Notes under the pieces: generated by a model
Database searches by the model: none
The model's input: only the letters and a program-made list of their open reading frames with translations
Told to the model about the DNA's origin: nothing
Source of the DNA: Pelecanus crispus
Lineage: Eukaryota; Chordata; Aves; Pelecaniformes; Pelecanidae
Direction of reading: 5' to 3'
NCBI RefSeq assembly: GCF_030463565.1
Contig: NC_134654.1
Location: 17,376,202-17,440,201, forward strand
DNA length: 64,000 nucleotides
Translations under genes and position numbers: made by a program
In this document: positions 53,040 through 64,000 of the stretch, piece by piece
How positions within the stretch are numbered: the stretch's first letter is position 1
Layout: each line of letters starts with the position of its first letter

Positions 53040-53900
53040 GCTTGCTCTATCAATTCTGAAATCAAACTGGCACGTATAACAAAATAATGATTTTCTTGGC
53101 CAGAAGCGAACATTCAATACTTCTTTTTCATTAGTTTTTAAATAGGTACTCCTTCCTCCCAGTTTTAACAGCGTGTGAAAAGTTATAAAAGAAAGAGGCA
53201 GACCTCAATCGCCGAGATTAGTACATTAATGCCAGTGCATCTCCTGTGGTCAGCCTGGCAGAGCACAGCAGAACATGTGGAGAGCACGCCTTCCTTATGA
53301 GCACATGTTGGGCAAGGCTTTCCACTCCTATGCACCTGGTTCAAGACCCGCTGCTGTTTACATTTCTATCCTTGGAGATCGACACCGATAACTCTCCCCC
53401 TAGGGCCAAGGACTGACTCACTCACCCCTGTTTCTGTACAGCTCATGGGGGTCCTGCGCCTCCCCACAGGGCTCCATGTGCTCTCACTTCGCATCCTGCG
53501 AGAATCCAGATGCAGTCATTCCCCAAAAATATTTATTCCGTGAAACAAATAAGAATTTTCATTCCGAAGGAAGGTATCAGAAAGCAAAGGAGCGCCACTG
53601 CTGTACTCCCAAACCACACCTTTACTTTAGTATTTTAAAGCCCTTGGGACAACTGACCACTCATCAGAAGTGGCAGTGGGCCAGGCGGGCAGCATTTTGA
53701 CACCAGCATGTGCTCAGACACAGATGCACTGAGAAGTGCATCTATTGTACAGCCAGCTGCAGCCTCCCAAATGCCAAATGAAGGTGGGAAGAGAGTCCTT
53801 TTCAAGTTCAAACCCTCCATATCACGCAGTGCTCTTCAGCTGTGCACCGAAGGAAGAACGGATGTCTGTCGGACACAGCTTCATTCTCATACTGTTGAGT

Positions 53901-53906
53901 TTATTT
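53901..53906 (-). terminator. STX8: Proximal STX8 polyadenylation signal AATAAA
   Basis: AATAAA on the minus strand within TTTTAAATAAACTC lies about 95 bases downstream of the stop codon. A TGTGTCCG-type GU-rich element follows about 30 bases further. The position agrees with a short 3'UTR. Confidence 0.6.
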
Positions 53907-53999
53907 AAAACACAAAGTCTTTGCACAAAGTTGGTCTCTTCTCTGCGGTCCTCCATGCTCAGCTGTCAAGCAGCAGCTCCGATGGGGCCCATATCCGCA

Positions 54000-54067
54000 T
54001 TACTTTGTCGGCCAGACAGCAACCACAGCAATCGCAATCAGCAGCAACACAATCACCACCAGCATTC
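54000..54067 (-). CDS. STX8: Syntaxin-8, last coding exon (C-terminal membrane anchor)
   Basis: Syntaxin-8 is a tail-anchored Q-SNARE that works with syntaxin-7, Vti1b and VAMP8 in late endosome and lysosome fusion. Read on the minus strand, the acceptor CTTTTCTAG is followed by GAATGCTGG, which with one base from the previous exon gives Gly. It then reads MLVVIVLLLIAIAVVAVWPTK and TAA at 54000-54002. This is a single hydrophobic transmembrane helix with a four-residue lumenal end. Human STX8 ends with a very similar Ile/Leu/Val-rich anchor and WPTN, and the gene lies convergent to NTN1 in mammals too. The exon has only 68 coding bases, so it rests on family match, phase and synteny. The SNARE-motif exons are not found in this window and should lie to the right. 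Confidence 0.9.
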
Positions 54068-57000
54068 CTAGAAAAGATGAAACGACGTTAAGGTTGCTGC
54101 CTTCACCTTTAACAATTGGTCTTTTGCAATTAAATTCTTCCTCTGAGTCCTGCCCCTCCTCGCAGCTGAGACTGATTTTCCCCCATGCTCAGCTATGCAA
54201 GCCCCTCACCAGATCCCTGCACGCCAATGACCTGAAGAGCGTCGTGAACTCAAACCCCACATTGGTAGAGGAGTTCTTTCTCTTCCTGACCCTTCAAATT
54301 AATTTTTTTAAACGGTGCCTGCAGGATATCTTCCTACTTAAACATCTGCCTTGCAAAGATTAAGGGATATGTTTAACTCATGGCAAGGCCAGTTAAGCTT
54401 TTCTAGAATCCCTCTGTACCATCCCACTGGGGCAAAGGATTATTCAGAAGGAAATCCAAATTATATCAGGAAATTGTTTCCAATACAAACTACTCCTGCT
54501 TTCAGACAAAACTATTTGCAGAGCAAAAGCAGGGCTTTTGGGTACATACCCGACTTAGGAAAATGAAGATCAACCAGCATTAAAGAGAGTCTGACAGTGC
54601 TCTGCCTAACTGTGCAGCACACGGGCTCCATGTGCTCCATCCTGCCCCAAAACCGTACCGGTTGATATGCAGAAGTTAATGACTAACATGATCTTACAAA
54701 ACTTTACGACTATTTTTTAGTTCAGGCACACCATGCTGCTCTGCAGAAGGATGGTGTTAAAAAAATTTAAGTTATGGATCGTTTTGAAGACTGATCCAGA
54801 AAACCAGCAAAGCAGATTTTCTCTTTCAACTAAACAATAGCAATAAGGTGACACAGCTGTCAGATGCCTGCTAGAGAAAACTAATTCTCCTTAGTTTCCC
54901 CTTTCTTAGGGAAAACTCTCCCCTTCCTCTCCTCTTTCTTAGAGGAGAGAAAGAAATGTTTTACTGAAAATTAACTGGATCCCTGCAGTCCACTCCATCG
55001 CCTCCCTAAGCAGCCCCAACACGTGAACTCCTCACACTGCTCGCTGGACCACTGCACGCTTCGGGCACTGGCATCACACACACAGGCATCCTCTGGGGTT
55101 AAACGATCTTTTAATTAGGAGGTTTTGTTTTCGTTTAGTATCTGCTCCACGCTATCCCCCTGTCAGAGCTGTGGCAATATGTTAGGGCTCCAAGAGCGGA
55201 AAAAATGTCCCTTCATTTGGTCTGCTCACAGATGACTATTACTCAACCACTTACAATATTTACAAGTCCAGCTCATGGCAATTAAAAAAGGATGTATTAA
55301 AATAAACTCCTCTTTCCAAGCTGGAAAAGGATATTAGACATCGCTTTTTGTAAATAGTGTCATGTTTTCTGTGCAGAAACTGTTTCTCTGCCAGGGGTCC
55401 AGGATTTTTTTCCAGGGAAATAAGAGTTGCCACTAACAGTACTTTTTTCTTTTATGCTCAGTTGAAACCATTTGTTATCTGAAGTGAGCTTGAGCAGTGC
55501 TTCACTGCACTGGTTCAAGCAGGTCTTGGATATTGAGCCTTTCTCGTCCTTGCAGAAACAGCTGACTGCAAACAGAGACGGCAGCAACTCCGTATGCTCT
55601 ACCTGGGATGCCCAAGGATTGCGGCAGGACTCGGCACTGAGGTGGGATGTTGGGGACAAGCACTTTGACTAGGCAAGGGCAAGTGCTTTAGCTAAACAGT
55701 GTATTCTGACTGCATCCTTTGGGTTAGGATGATTTTGGGGTGATTTTTTTAGAGCACACTAAGCTTCAGGATAAACCTGGATGAAACTGCTTATTAATCA
55801 CGTTAAATGGAATAAACTGGTAAAACCACATCTGTCCGTTCCTGCCACTCTCTTTGCAACCCCAGCAAAGGCTTGGGTTTGGTGCTCACTCCAGAAGCCA
55901 CCAGGATCGTGCTGCACAATGCTGCCTTTTCGGCTAACGACTGCTGTGCTTGCACCCAGCCCCGGCAGGCACGGGGCAGCCAGGCTCTGTGCCGGGGGCA
56001 CCCGGGAAACCGGGTTTCTCCCACCATCACTCCCCAGCGCCAGCTCCCTCGCAGGTGAAGTCCTTTGGGACGCATCCCATCCTGCCGCTGGGCTCCTGCA
56101 GCACCTAGCCTAACTCCAGATACTCACCCTGGGTGAGCGTCTATCAATGCAAGTCCGAGCATACTTGACACAGCTGGATCTCGGGCCATACACAGGCTAC
56201 TTGCTCCGACCCACCAGAACAGGTGAGAGAGGGATATCGTTCAGTTTTCAACCTCAGCCAACCACTCAACATCACCCAGCAACACAAACTTAGATTAATC
56301 CATTGGGAACACAATCTATACTTTTACTGTGCTTCTAGTCTCTTGCTTTTTACATCTTGATATATATTTTGTAGCCTTCAACAGAGCCAGAAGCAAATAA
56401 TTTGCTTAAATGGGGAATAAATAAGATCTGATAAAGCTGCCGCATTCAGATTCTCTGTTATGTTTTGCACTGGAGGGAAAAGTTTTAGAGGGTGCAAATC
56501 CTTAGCACAGTTTCAGTGTAATAGAGTTTATGGACTTCAGCAATTAAGAGACAACCGAGATCAGTTGCTTGGAAAATACTCTATAGGTGTGAATTAGTAA
56601 TGATACAAAGTGGAGTTAATGGGGCGTAATTATTCTCTGACAACTCCCAAGAAAAACTTCACATAAACCCAGAATTATTACACAGCAGGAACAGGGGAAG
56701 GTGGGGGACTAATAAAGTTGCTAATGGGCAATAGCAGAATGAATAGGAAACTTAAGAGGATGTTCAGGGCAGCAAGAGCAGGACAGCAAAACGAAGTAAA
56801 CTTCATTTTATTCCTGGAAAGAGACTGGTATTAAAAACCTGGAGCCGCTTTTGTTTCCAAAAAGCGCTGGTCAAGTACTTACTCCCCATGTGAGAGACGG
56901 AGAAGGAGAGATGACACGTGTCAGTGCAATATAAATCAGCAATCTGCCAGTATTAAAGGCTTATCTGATCCGTGCGATATGCACAAAAAGAATAGGATGA

Positions 57001-57864
57001 TATAAATCGGCAATAGCACACAAATTTCAAAGTACCTCTTGCATGATAGAGACCAGATGTTATGCACATTTTTTCCCCGCTATACTACAGAACAGCAGAT
57101 TAGAAGGATCTGAAGCTTTTAAACCTGGGTGTTTCACAGAGTACAACATGCTTTCCTAACAAAAACTGCGGACAGGATCTGACAGTAATTATGCATTCTA
57201 GGTTCCCTGCCTGCTTTGCCTTTTTTTGCTCAAGTCCTATGAAATATAAATATTCCCCTTGACAAGAACTCAAAGAGAAGTTCAGGAATCAAAGCCACTA
57301 ACAAAGTAAACAGGATCAGAAAGCAAAGGAAACAGTGACAGGAATACAGATTTGAAATGCATTTCTCAGGGAAAGGGGGGAAGTGCAAGCAGAAGTCTAT
57401 GTGCAATTACAGAGCAATTAATTAAGGCAGGTTGGAGAAAGCGCAATGCTCTTGAAGCTCCACCTGCTAGAGACTTTGAGACGGTGCTGCTGTTCCAGCT
57501 CAGAAGAGCAGTGCAGAAATACAGAGGGCACGTCCGCAGCTTATGCTGAGTTTCAGGGCACGGCATGCTGGCAGGACATGGGGTGTCCCGGCCACTCCCA
57601 GGAGCACTGGCACTCACACTGCTTTGCTGGGTTTTAATCTCACTGCCGAGACCAGCTGTGCCTCTGCTCGTCACCCCAATCCCAACCCCCTGGTCCCTGG
57701 GCAGCCAGGGACTCCAGCCTACTCCAAACCTAGCAAATCCTTTTCCAAAAAAAAGTTAAGATCAAATTTTCAGGTATAAGATGGAAAGAAAAGGTTACAA
57801 TATATGTAATTTAAGTCTAGGTTAAGATCACTCTTTAGTCTGTCTCACCTGCTATCTGTCCAGC

Positions 57865-57950
57865 TGTGAGACCAGAAGATCTGGGGTTCACACCATACCC
57901 CCTCTTCCTGGGGTGACCTGGGGCAGCCCTTCTCCAAGTCCCAAATCTAT
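57865..57950 (-). mobile_element. MIR-like SINE fossil, antisense
   Basis: The plus strand reads GAGACCAGAAGATCTGGGGT, then CCTCTTCCTGGGGTGACCTG and GGGCAGCCCTTCTCC. These follow the order of the MIR antisense phrases (CCTGGGTTC, a CTGTGTGACC block, TTGGGCAAGTCA). A second short match, CACCTCAGTTTCC, occurs at about 58150 and may be another fragment. The copy is strongly diverged. Confidence 0.45.
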
Positions 57951-60900
57951 TCCCTCTCCTCAGGATTTATCAGCTTTGAGGGTCACTGCTTTGGGGTTCA
58001 TCACGGACACCCTTCCCACTGTACACAATTTACTCCTACACAAACAATTTCCCAGCTGGGATTCGCATGGAAATGCAAATAATTCCTGTGGGTCTGGATC
58101 TGCCTGAAGGGGTTTGGGCATCTAGAATATGATTTTCTACCCCCAGTTTGCACCTCAGTTTCCACGGGGTTAGTGATCTGTGTAAATACAGGTGATGGCT
58201 GAGGACTATATCCTCTTGTGTCTACCCAGCCAGAAAGTAACTACCCGTGCCTGGTTGGGACTGTGTAACTTGAGGGTGTAAGTTCTCATTAGAAGTAAGA
58301 CCACACTTAAAGCCCATGCTCTCTGGTGCACTGCCAGCCCTCCTCAGCAAGGACAAACACCAGTTACACAAATGACAAGTCCCATAAATCATATCATTTC
58401 CCTCTCTTCATCCCAACCTTTGCTATTTTCCCATTGCAGAGACCCCAGACGTGGCTTGGAGCTGCAGCACGCTGAGCACCATGCAAACGCGGGACACAGC
58501 ACATCCCTGCCCTCAAGAGCATCCCTCTCCTCTCAGTAGGGAGCCCACGCTACAGGCGCTGCATGCATGTTACAGCCTACACCATGCTGCCGAAATCCTG
58601 GGCAGGCAGCAGAGCTGCAAGAGGACAGAGAATAATTAACATTTCTGGTTTGTAACTTCACGCAAGCACAGGGTGCCATGTACTAAATAAGCCTATTTGC
58701 CTCAAATAACTTATGAATAATGCTGATGAATTGGTTTCCTCGGAGAAGAGCGGATACCTACTGACAGCCAGCAGCCGGCTTTTGTGTTTGTGATTAATCA
58801 TTGAGACTTTCCAATTCCTTCTGCTGACTGTTCAGATGGAGGCCGCTGAGACTCAACAATCTGCAGTTTTCTTTAAAGCATTTTTAATTCCTCATGCTAA
58901 CGACGGCTGGAGCCCGGCAGAAATTTCTCCTCGCAAGCGCTGCCGTCGGTGGAGAGACGAGCCCTTGCAGCACCCATACAAAGCAGCCAATTGTTGCTTG
59001 TCAACTGGGTGCTTATGCCAGCTTTCTGACAAGGCAATATTTACTGTGAAATATCCACTTATTGTGCTGAATATAACTCCTGGGAATCTGAGCATGTTTA
59101 GGATCTGGCAGGGGTTCAAGTGCCTTTGAATAGGCAGGCAGGAACTTGGTCATAAATACATCGTGTTTTGACAAGTCCCTCTTGAATAACTGTCAAAAGA
59201 TTTCTGGTCTGCTTCTATCAGACTATTGATTTACCATTAAAATTGCTCCGTGGCCACAGAGCACTGGCCATTGAGATTTAATGTGTTATCAATTAGAGAA
59301 CGCAGGTTTCTACAAGGTGTCTCATGTTACAACTTCACACTGGCAGCCCCTGCGGAGGAGACAGTTGCACCTTCCTCTTTGGCATCTGCTGCTCCAGAAA
59401 CAAGATACTGGTTTCACTTTTATCATGCACACTGGCAAGGTATATTCCAGGGGCTGAGGATACCTTTGTTCAATGGTGCAAGTAATGCCAGCAACGCTTC
59501 AGCTCTTCTCTTTTAGCGCCCTGGCAGCCAGGCACTCCTATACACAAGGAGCAGGCACTTGACATTGCTTCATACAGCTGTCCAGCATCCTAGGCTAGCG
59601 CAGCAGGTAGGTCATCACCAATATGCTCCAGCCACAACCCCAAAATTCAAGAGCAATGCCTACACTCACCCCAGCACCCCCATCCAGCTGAAGGTAGGGA
59701 TGGGAAAGTACCAGGTAGCGGCTGATGCACCCAGGGCTTCGCAAGTCACATTAAAGGTTCCCAGTGGCAATGCTGTTCTGTCCTTCTGCCTCGGACGCAT
59801 CTTCCAGCTGAACACCAGGTCCACTCTACTACTCTTTGTTTAACCCCAAGCCTGTCAGTAATGGACCCAAGATATCCACATAAAGATATTCACCCGCTGC
59901 TGTCTCTCTGAGCATCTTCCCAACTTGAGCTGCCACTGGAAATACCCAGTCACTAGGGAGAACACCCTAAATGCTTTCAAAGCATACTAGGATGGTTTAT
60001 GAAAGCAAGGGCAGAGGGAATTTTCCTGTGATAGCTGAGGTCTGGACTCAATGAGCAAGGAAATCTCTTCCAGTCCCTGCTGCTGTAATTAGTGCACAGA
60101 GTATTGGATGGTCCTTATAAATGGGATAAGTAAATATGAGCATATGCTAAGGGCTGACATCTCCTTTTCACAGGAGTGCATAACTACCATTTCTCTTTCA
60201 TGTTTGAAGCAGACTGCTCTGGCAGCAGGGCAGTCCCTCCCAACCAGGGAGCAGCAACAGACTTTTGGACATGGACTTGACCAATGCGATCCCCATCTGT
60301 CATCCCCAAATCCACGTCAGCTGGAAACCTGGAGATTTGGGAAGCAGCTGTCTTTTGGGTGAGCTGCATGTTTGTGGGCTCAGTGCTCTTTCCAAATATT
60401 GAGCATATTCAGAAAGCAAACACAGCCACGCATTAGCTGCTTGCTCTTTTCTGGATGGTGGAGTAAATACTGATTTCAGCCCATTTAAAAAAAAAATTCT
60501 AAGGCATGTGTGTGTTGTCCGTCCCCAAATCGTCTGCCCTGACTTCAAAAGCTGAAATGTTACATCCAAGTCTGTTTCAAGAACTTCTAACTTGCAGCTG
60601 GCCAATCCCACCCAGAAAACTGAGACGTGCCTATTTGTGATCTGCCCTGGTGCTTGCTATGTGCAGAGAGGAGGCACAGGGAAAGCATCCCTGGAAAAAG
60701 CCCCGAGCATCCCTCAACACCTTGCTGGCAACTATTTCTGGGAATGGGAATTCTGCTTGGGGTTTTCCTTATCTTTTCTGCTGATGGGGGTGCAATGTCA
60801 TTCTCAATAACGCTGAAGGCTCAGCACTGGTGTCTTTTATAGATTATAAAATAATAATAAATAGCATGCTATGACTTTAAAAGGCCTGGTATAGCATTAC

Positions 60901-61136
60901 ATTATCTGGAAAAAGTGGCTTGCTTTATGCCAAGAAAGTTATATTCCCACAGAACTGTCTATCCAGAAGTTTATGAATAAGTCTTCTTTTATAAGTGACA
61001 CGGAGCGCTAACTTATAAACACATAATAGTTGTTTTATAGGGTAGAAGAGAAGCAGGGAAAAGACAGGGAGTTTCAACAAGAGACTGTAGAGTCATAGCT
61101 GCTTTCTTTAAGGACTTCTTTTTAACGTCACAGTTG

Positions 61137-61165
61137 AAAAAAAAAAAAAAAACAACAACAAAACC
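61137..61165. repeat. A16 run followed by (CAA)n
   Basis: Sixteen A at 61137-61152 pass into CAACAACAAAACC. This is simple sequence in the STX8 intron. It might mark an old retroposed insertion on the plus strand, but I recognise no body upstream. Confidence 0.65.
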
Positions 61166-64000
61166 GAAACCCAAACTTTATCTGCTTTTTCAGTAAGTTA
61201 ATTTTAAGTCCGTGTGGCCAGATATATGGCAGAAACCCTGCCCAAATCTGTTCAAAACCTTGATTTTCAAGGCAACAGAGAACCAACTTGGAAGGCTGGC
61301 TCCAAATCCAGCGCACATACCTAAAGCACTAGTTTAACATGGCAAGCACCCGAAGAAATCCATCTTGCTGTCCTTTACGTTCCCTAAAAAAAGCCAAACA
61401 CTTTCTCCCCCAAAAGCTATAAAAAAAATCTTTCCTTCTAACATTTTCCTCGTTTTGAGCAAGACGGGGTATTCAATTTGTATTGCATTAAGAACCACTT
61501 TAGCATAAATCCCACACTATTAAGCTGGCTTGTATGTAAATACATTCCCCGATTCCTACACCTGCATCATTGAAACCATCTCTCCAGAGGCTTGTTCTTT
61601 ATTAGTTTTGTGACAGCCAAACTTTTTCTTGGGTGATACGTCTGTGTAAAACGCTGCGATCGCACATTATCCTACACCCCCACCCGCCCAGAGGAACCTG
61701 GACGTTATTGCTTTTGACCTTCCTTTTCAACTGGTCTGACTTGAGAAATTTAACACTACAATTGTACCTCTCAACTCTGACATCAAACTCATGGGCAATT
61801 CTCAAAGAAATCAAGAACAGGCTCTGCAAACAGTTATTAAAGGTTCCAAACATCCATGTGTTTCATTGGGTCTAGAGGAGGGGGGGCAGGGGGAAAAAGA
61901 AGAGGAGACACTTCTCAGAAAAGCTGAGCTCTCTGGAAACAACAACTATTGCATTATTAATTCCTTATTTGGAAGAAAGAAAAACCTAGGTCATTCCTAT
62001 GTAAGATGAAAAAACTATTTTATGAGTTATTCCACATTTGGAGCTATTCATGCAACACTAGATTAACCTGAAGAAATGAGTTATCTGAGTCAAAGGTAAC
62101 TCAGTCAACATTATTTCACATATTAAAAAATAGCATTTCTGCATTTTTTTTGTCATATTGGGTTGGAGCTATGCTTCCCTCTTGGGCACACAGATGAGTT
62201 TGTTGTTAACACAAGCCTTTCATCAGGGTGTGAAGATACCATACGTTACTGACAGCAGGACCTGTTGGCAAACAAAGTGTGGCTAAATAATAGCAATATA
62301 AAAACCACCACTATCGGAAAATAAATGTCAGATTCAGTCCCAGAAGCAGCATGGAGTGAGTTTACATCCAAAACATTTATTGCTTCAGCGATCGAATAAT
62401 CCTGAGCGTTTGGGTCCCAAACCACAATGTGCAGCCCTCCGAAAGGAAGTGAGATAAGTGTTTCTCTTAATCCATTATTGTTATACTTCAATTTGCTTCT
62501 TTTTTAATCTATTTTTCAAATTATAAATGCACACCAGATAGTATATTGAACTACTTCCAAGCACAATTGCAAAGAAATCCCATATTCTTTCAAGAAGTGA
62601 TACACGCTGTACAAACCCAACCTCACATGAACTACTATATCAGAGGAACTGCTCAAATGAATTTGGTTGCAGCCTTCAACCACTGCTCACGTTCCAACAT
62701 CTCCGATGCTTAGCTGGTCTGTGTGAAAGTAATCGCCTACTTTTGGCAGAAGGTTTCAATCCAACAGTTTAAGATGCCATACAAATATACATTTGACTGT
62801 ACACCTATAAGTCTACACAATTCATTAACCTGTTGCATTGAGCTAAGAACCAGACTAGAAGGGCAGTTGAAAGACAGAAAGGTTTCCTAAGGAAATCAAG
62901 AAATATAAGTACATTTTACCTTCTGAGCCACCAGAAGTGAAGCTCAGAGACAGACAAGACATTTGTTTGGATTTGAAGACAAGTTGAGAGCACAGCAAGA
63001 ACTAAACTGTCACAGGCTTTAACTTTCAGAGAAGTCTGCGGGAAAGGGAACACTTTGAGCTAAATTTGTATCTACTTTAAATAGCAGAAGGTAGCTCACA
63101 GAGGACAACCTAGGAGAAATGGTTCGATGTACCTCTGAGACAGAATTACTGAACCAAAGAGCTTTAAAGCAATTCATACACATACCTGAATAATACCTTT
63201 CTGCAAAAATGCTCAATAATAAAATCATTTACTGGACTCATCATTGCACGAAGAGCAGATATAAGAGGCAACAGCTTACCCAAGTTACTTCTTACCCAAA
63301 AAACCGCAACATTAACTGGACCCTTTCTACTTGCTGCTATATAGAAGATCAGGTGCATTTAAGGAGCAATATTAATTCTGCAGCAATTTCTCTCCAACTT
63401 CGTTAACAATACTAAAGGCAGGCCAAAAGAAAGCCCCCCCCCGGAGCACAAGCTGTCTTTTGGGGTAAATTTGTGCAGGATCTGCACCCAAGCCCAGCCA
63501 AAGCTGACAATTTAAGACCTTAAGTCTCCCCAAGAGTCTCTTTTGGTGTTTTCCCACATACCATCTATTTTACTTTGAGTCAAACCTGGCATCACCTGTC
63601 TGATGCCCTTTTCTGATGGGTGTGCTGGGGCAGCACCAGGCGCAGAGGTCCAGAGTTGTGCAGGAGATGACCCAGCTCCCAGCGAGCCAGAAACTGGAAA
63701 TATTCTCATGTTTTTTCCTTTTGTTCTTGCTAGAGTGACTTCACAGACTTTCCTTGCTTGTCCCCACACTGCTATTATCAAACTATTTCCAACCCCAAAG
63801 GTCATCGGCAGACATGGTTACTGGATTTTTTTTGCATGTGGCTTATTTTTCTTCCCTTTTCTTTTTTTTTATTAAATAAGCACGCACACTTTCCAATTTT
63901 CCCTTCTCCAGACTCTCTAGCATCCTTTCCCTTACATAAGCGACGCCAAGAAACAAGATCAGTCAAGCAATGTGCTGCATTTCTGAACAACTGTGTTACA

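Larger units (their letters stand above)
53000..53999 (-). other. STX8: STX8 3' untranslated region (maximum extent)
   Basis: Minus-strand sequence after the STX8 stop codon. A proximal AATAAA lies at 53901-53906, about 95 bases past the stop, and would give a UTR of about 120 bases, in line with the short STX8 UTR I recall in mammals. Further AATAAA hexamers lie at 53532-53537, 53034-53039 and 53023-53028 and would give a UTR of up to about 1 kb. Which is used cannot be told from the sequence. Confidence 0.5.
54068..64000 (-). other. STX8: STX8 last intron (3' part)
   Basis: At least 9.9 kb of intron precedes the last STX8 exon on the minus strand and continues beyond the window. It is AT-richer than the NTN1 half. 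I looked on the minus strand for the preceding SNARE-motif exon (the segment ending in a Val-Asp-Arg-Lys-Ser-type sequence before the anchor) and did not find it. Contents: a MIR-like fossil (57865-57950), a weak CR1-like scrap near 60035-60080, an A16 run with (CAA)n (61137-61165), and otherwise unique AT-rich DNA without a recognisable gene. Confidence 0.75.

Noticed and set aside
56880-56930. A GTAAGT-type donor on the minus strand, considered as the end of the preceding STX8 exon.
   Set aside because: The sequence before it translates to nothing like the syntaxin-8 SNARE region.
60035-60080. A CR1-like 3' scrap (GGTCTGGACTCAATGAG and TCTCTTCCAGTCCCTG).
   Set aside because: It is suggestive of the CR1 3' end, but too short and diverged to list as a feature without a repeat search.
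62246-62491. A minus-strand 81-codon frame with a hydrophobic stretch, considered as a missing STX8 exon or small membrane protein.
   Set aside because: It does not match the STX8 SNARE motif or anchor, has no suitable flanking splice sites, and the true anchor exon is at 54000-54067.
62925-62960. A GTAAAA-type donor on the minus strand, also considered as an STX8 exon end.
   Set aside because: The upstream translation does not resemble syntaxin-8 in any frame.

Overview
This window is vertebrate nuclear DNA, most probably from a bird outside the chicken group. It shows split coding sequence with canonical GT-AG introns, very long introns, CR1- and MIR-type repeat fossils, and one solo retroviral-type LTR of a kind common in bird genomes. 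There are no operons, CRISPR arrays, insertion sequences or prokaryotic signals. Nearly all open frames longer than 60 codons are chance readings of GC-rich intron DNA.

Layout. Positions 1 to about 49,505 are the 3' part of netrin-1 (NTN1) on the + strand. The coding exons are 12136-12285 (third laminin-EGF repeat), 15552-15605 (Pro/Thr/Ser linker), 36352-36426 (start of the netrin-like NTR domain) and 45534-45862 (rest of NTR and the basic C-terminus). A 3'UTR of about 3.6 kb follows, ending at an AATAAA at 49483-49488. All three complete introns, and the intron entering the window, are phase 1, so the four exons splice into one frame ending at TAA 45860-45862. The first netrin exons (laminin N-terminal domain and EGF repeats 1-2) lie to the left of the window.

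About 49.5-53.0 kb (or to 53.88 kb) is the gap between two convergent genes. On the - strand, 54000-54067 is the last coding exon of syntaxin-8 (STX8): the C-terminal membrane anchor. Its 3'UTR lies to the left and its last intron fills the window to 64000. NTN1 and STX8 in this tail-to-tail order match human chromosome 17p13.1, which supports both assignments. The two genes are unrelated in function: NTN1 is a secreted axon-guidance and survival cue, STX8 an endosomal Q-SNARE.

Interspersed repeats recognised by eye are: a CR1 LINE remnant (about 7510-8160), three MIR-like SINE remnants (about 9361-9475, 52548-52720, 57865-57950), a solo LTR (24329 to about 24890) and a small terminal-inverted-repeat element (about 30663-30770). 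There are also several microsatellites and homopolymers, including an 18-G run at 40302. I found no undescribed biological system. The points most worth checking are the CpG-dense patches upstream of the NTR exons (possible internal promoter), the intronic G-quadruplex motif, the frame-preserving NTN1 exons, the AT-rich islands in the NTN1 3'UTR, and the choice of polyadenylation site in STX8.
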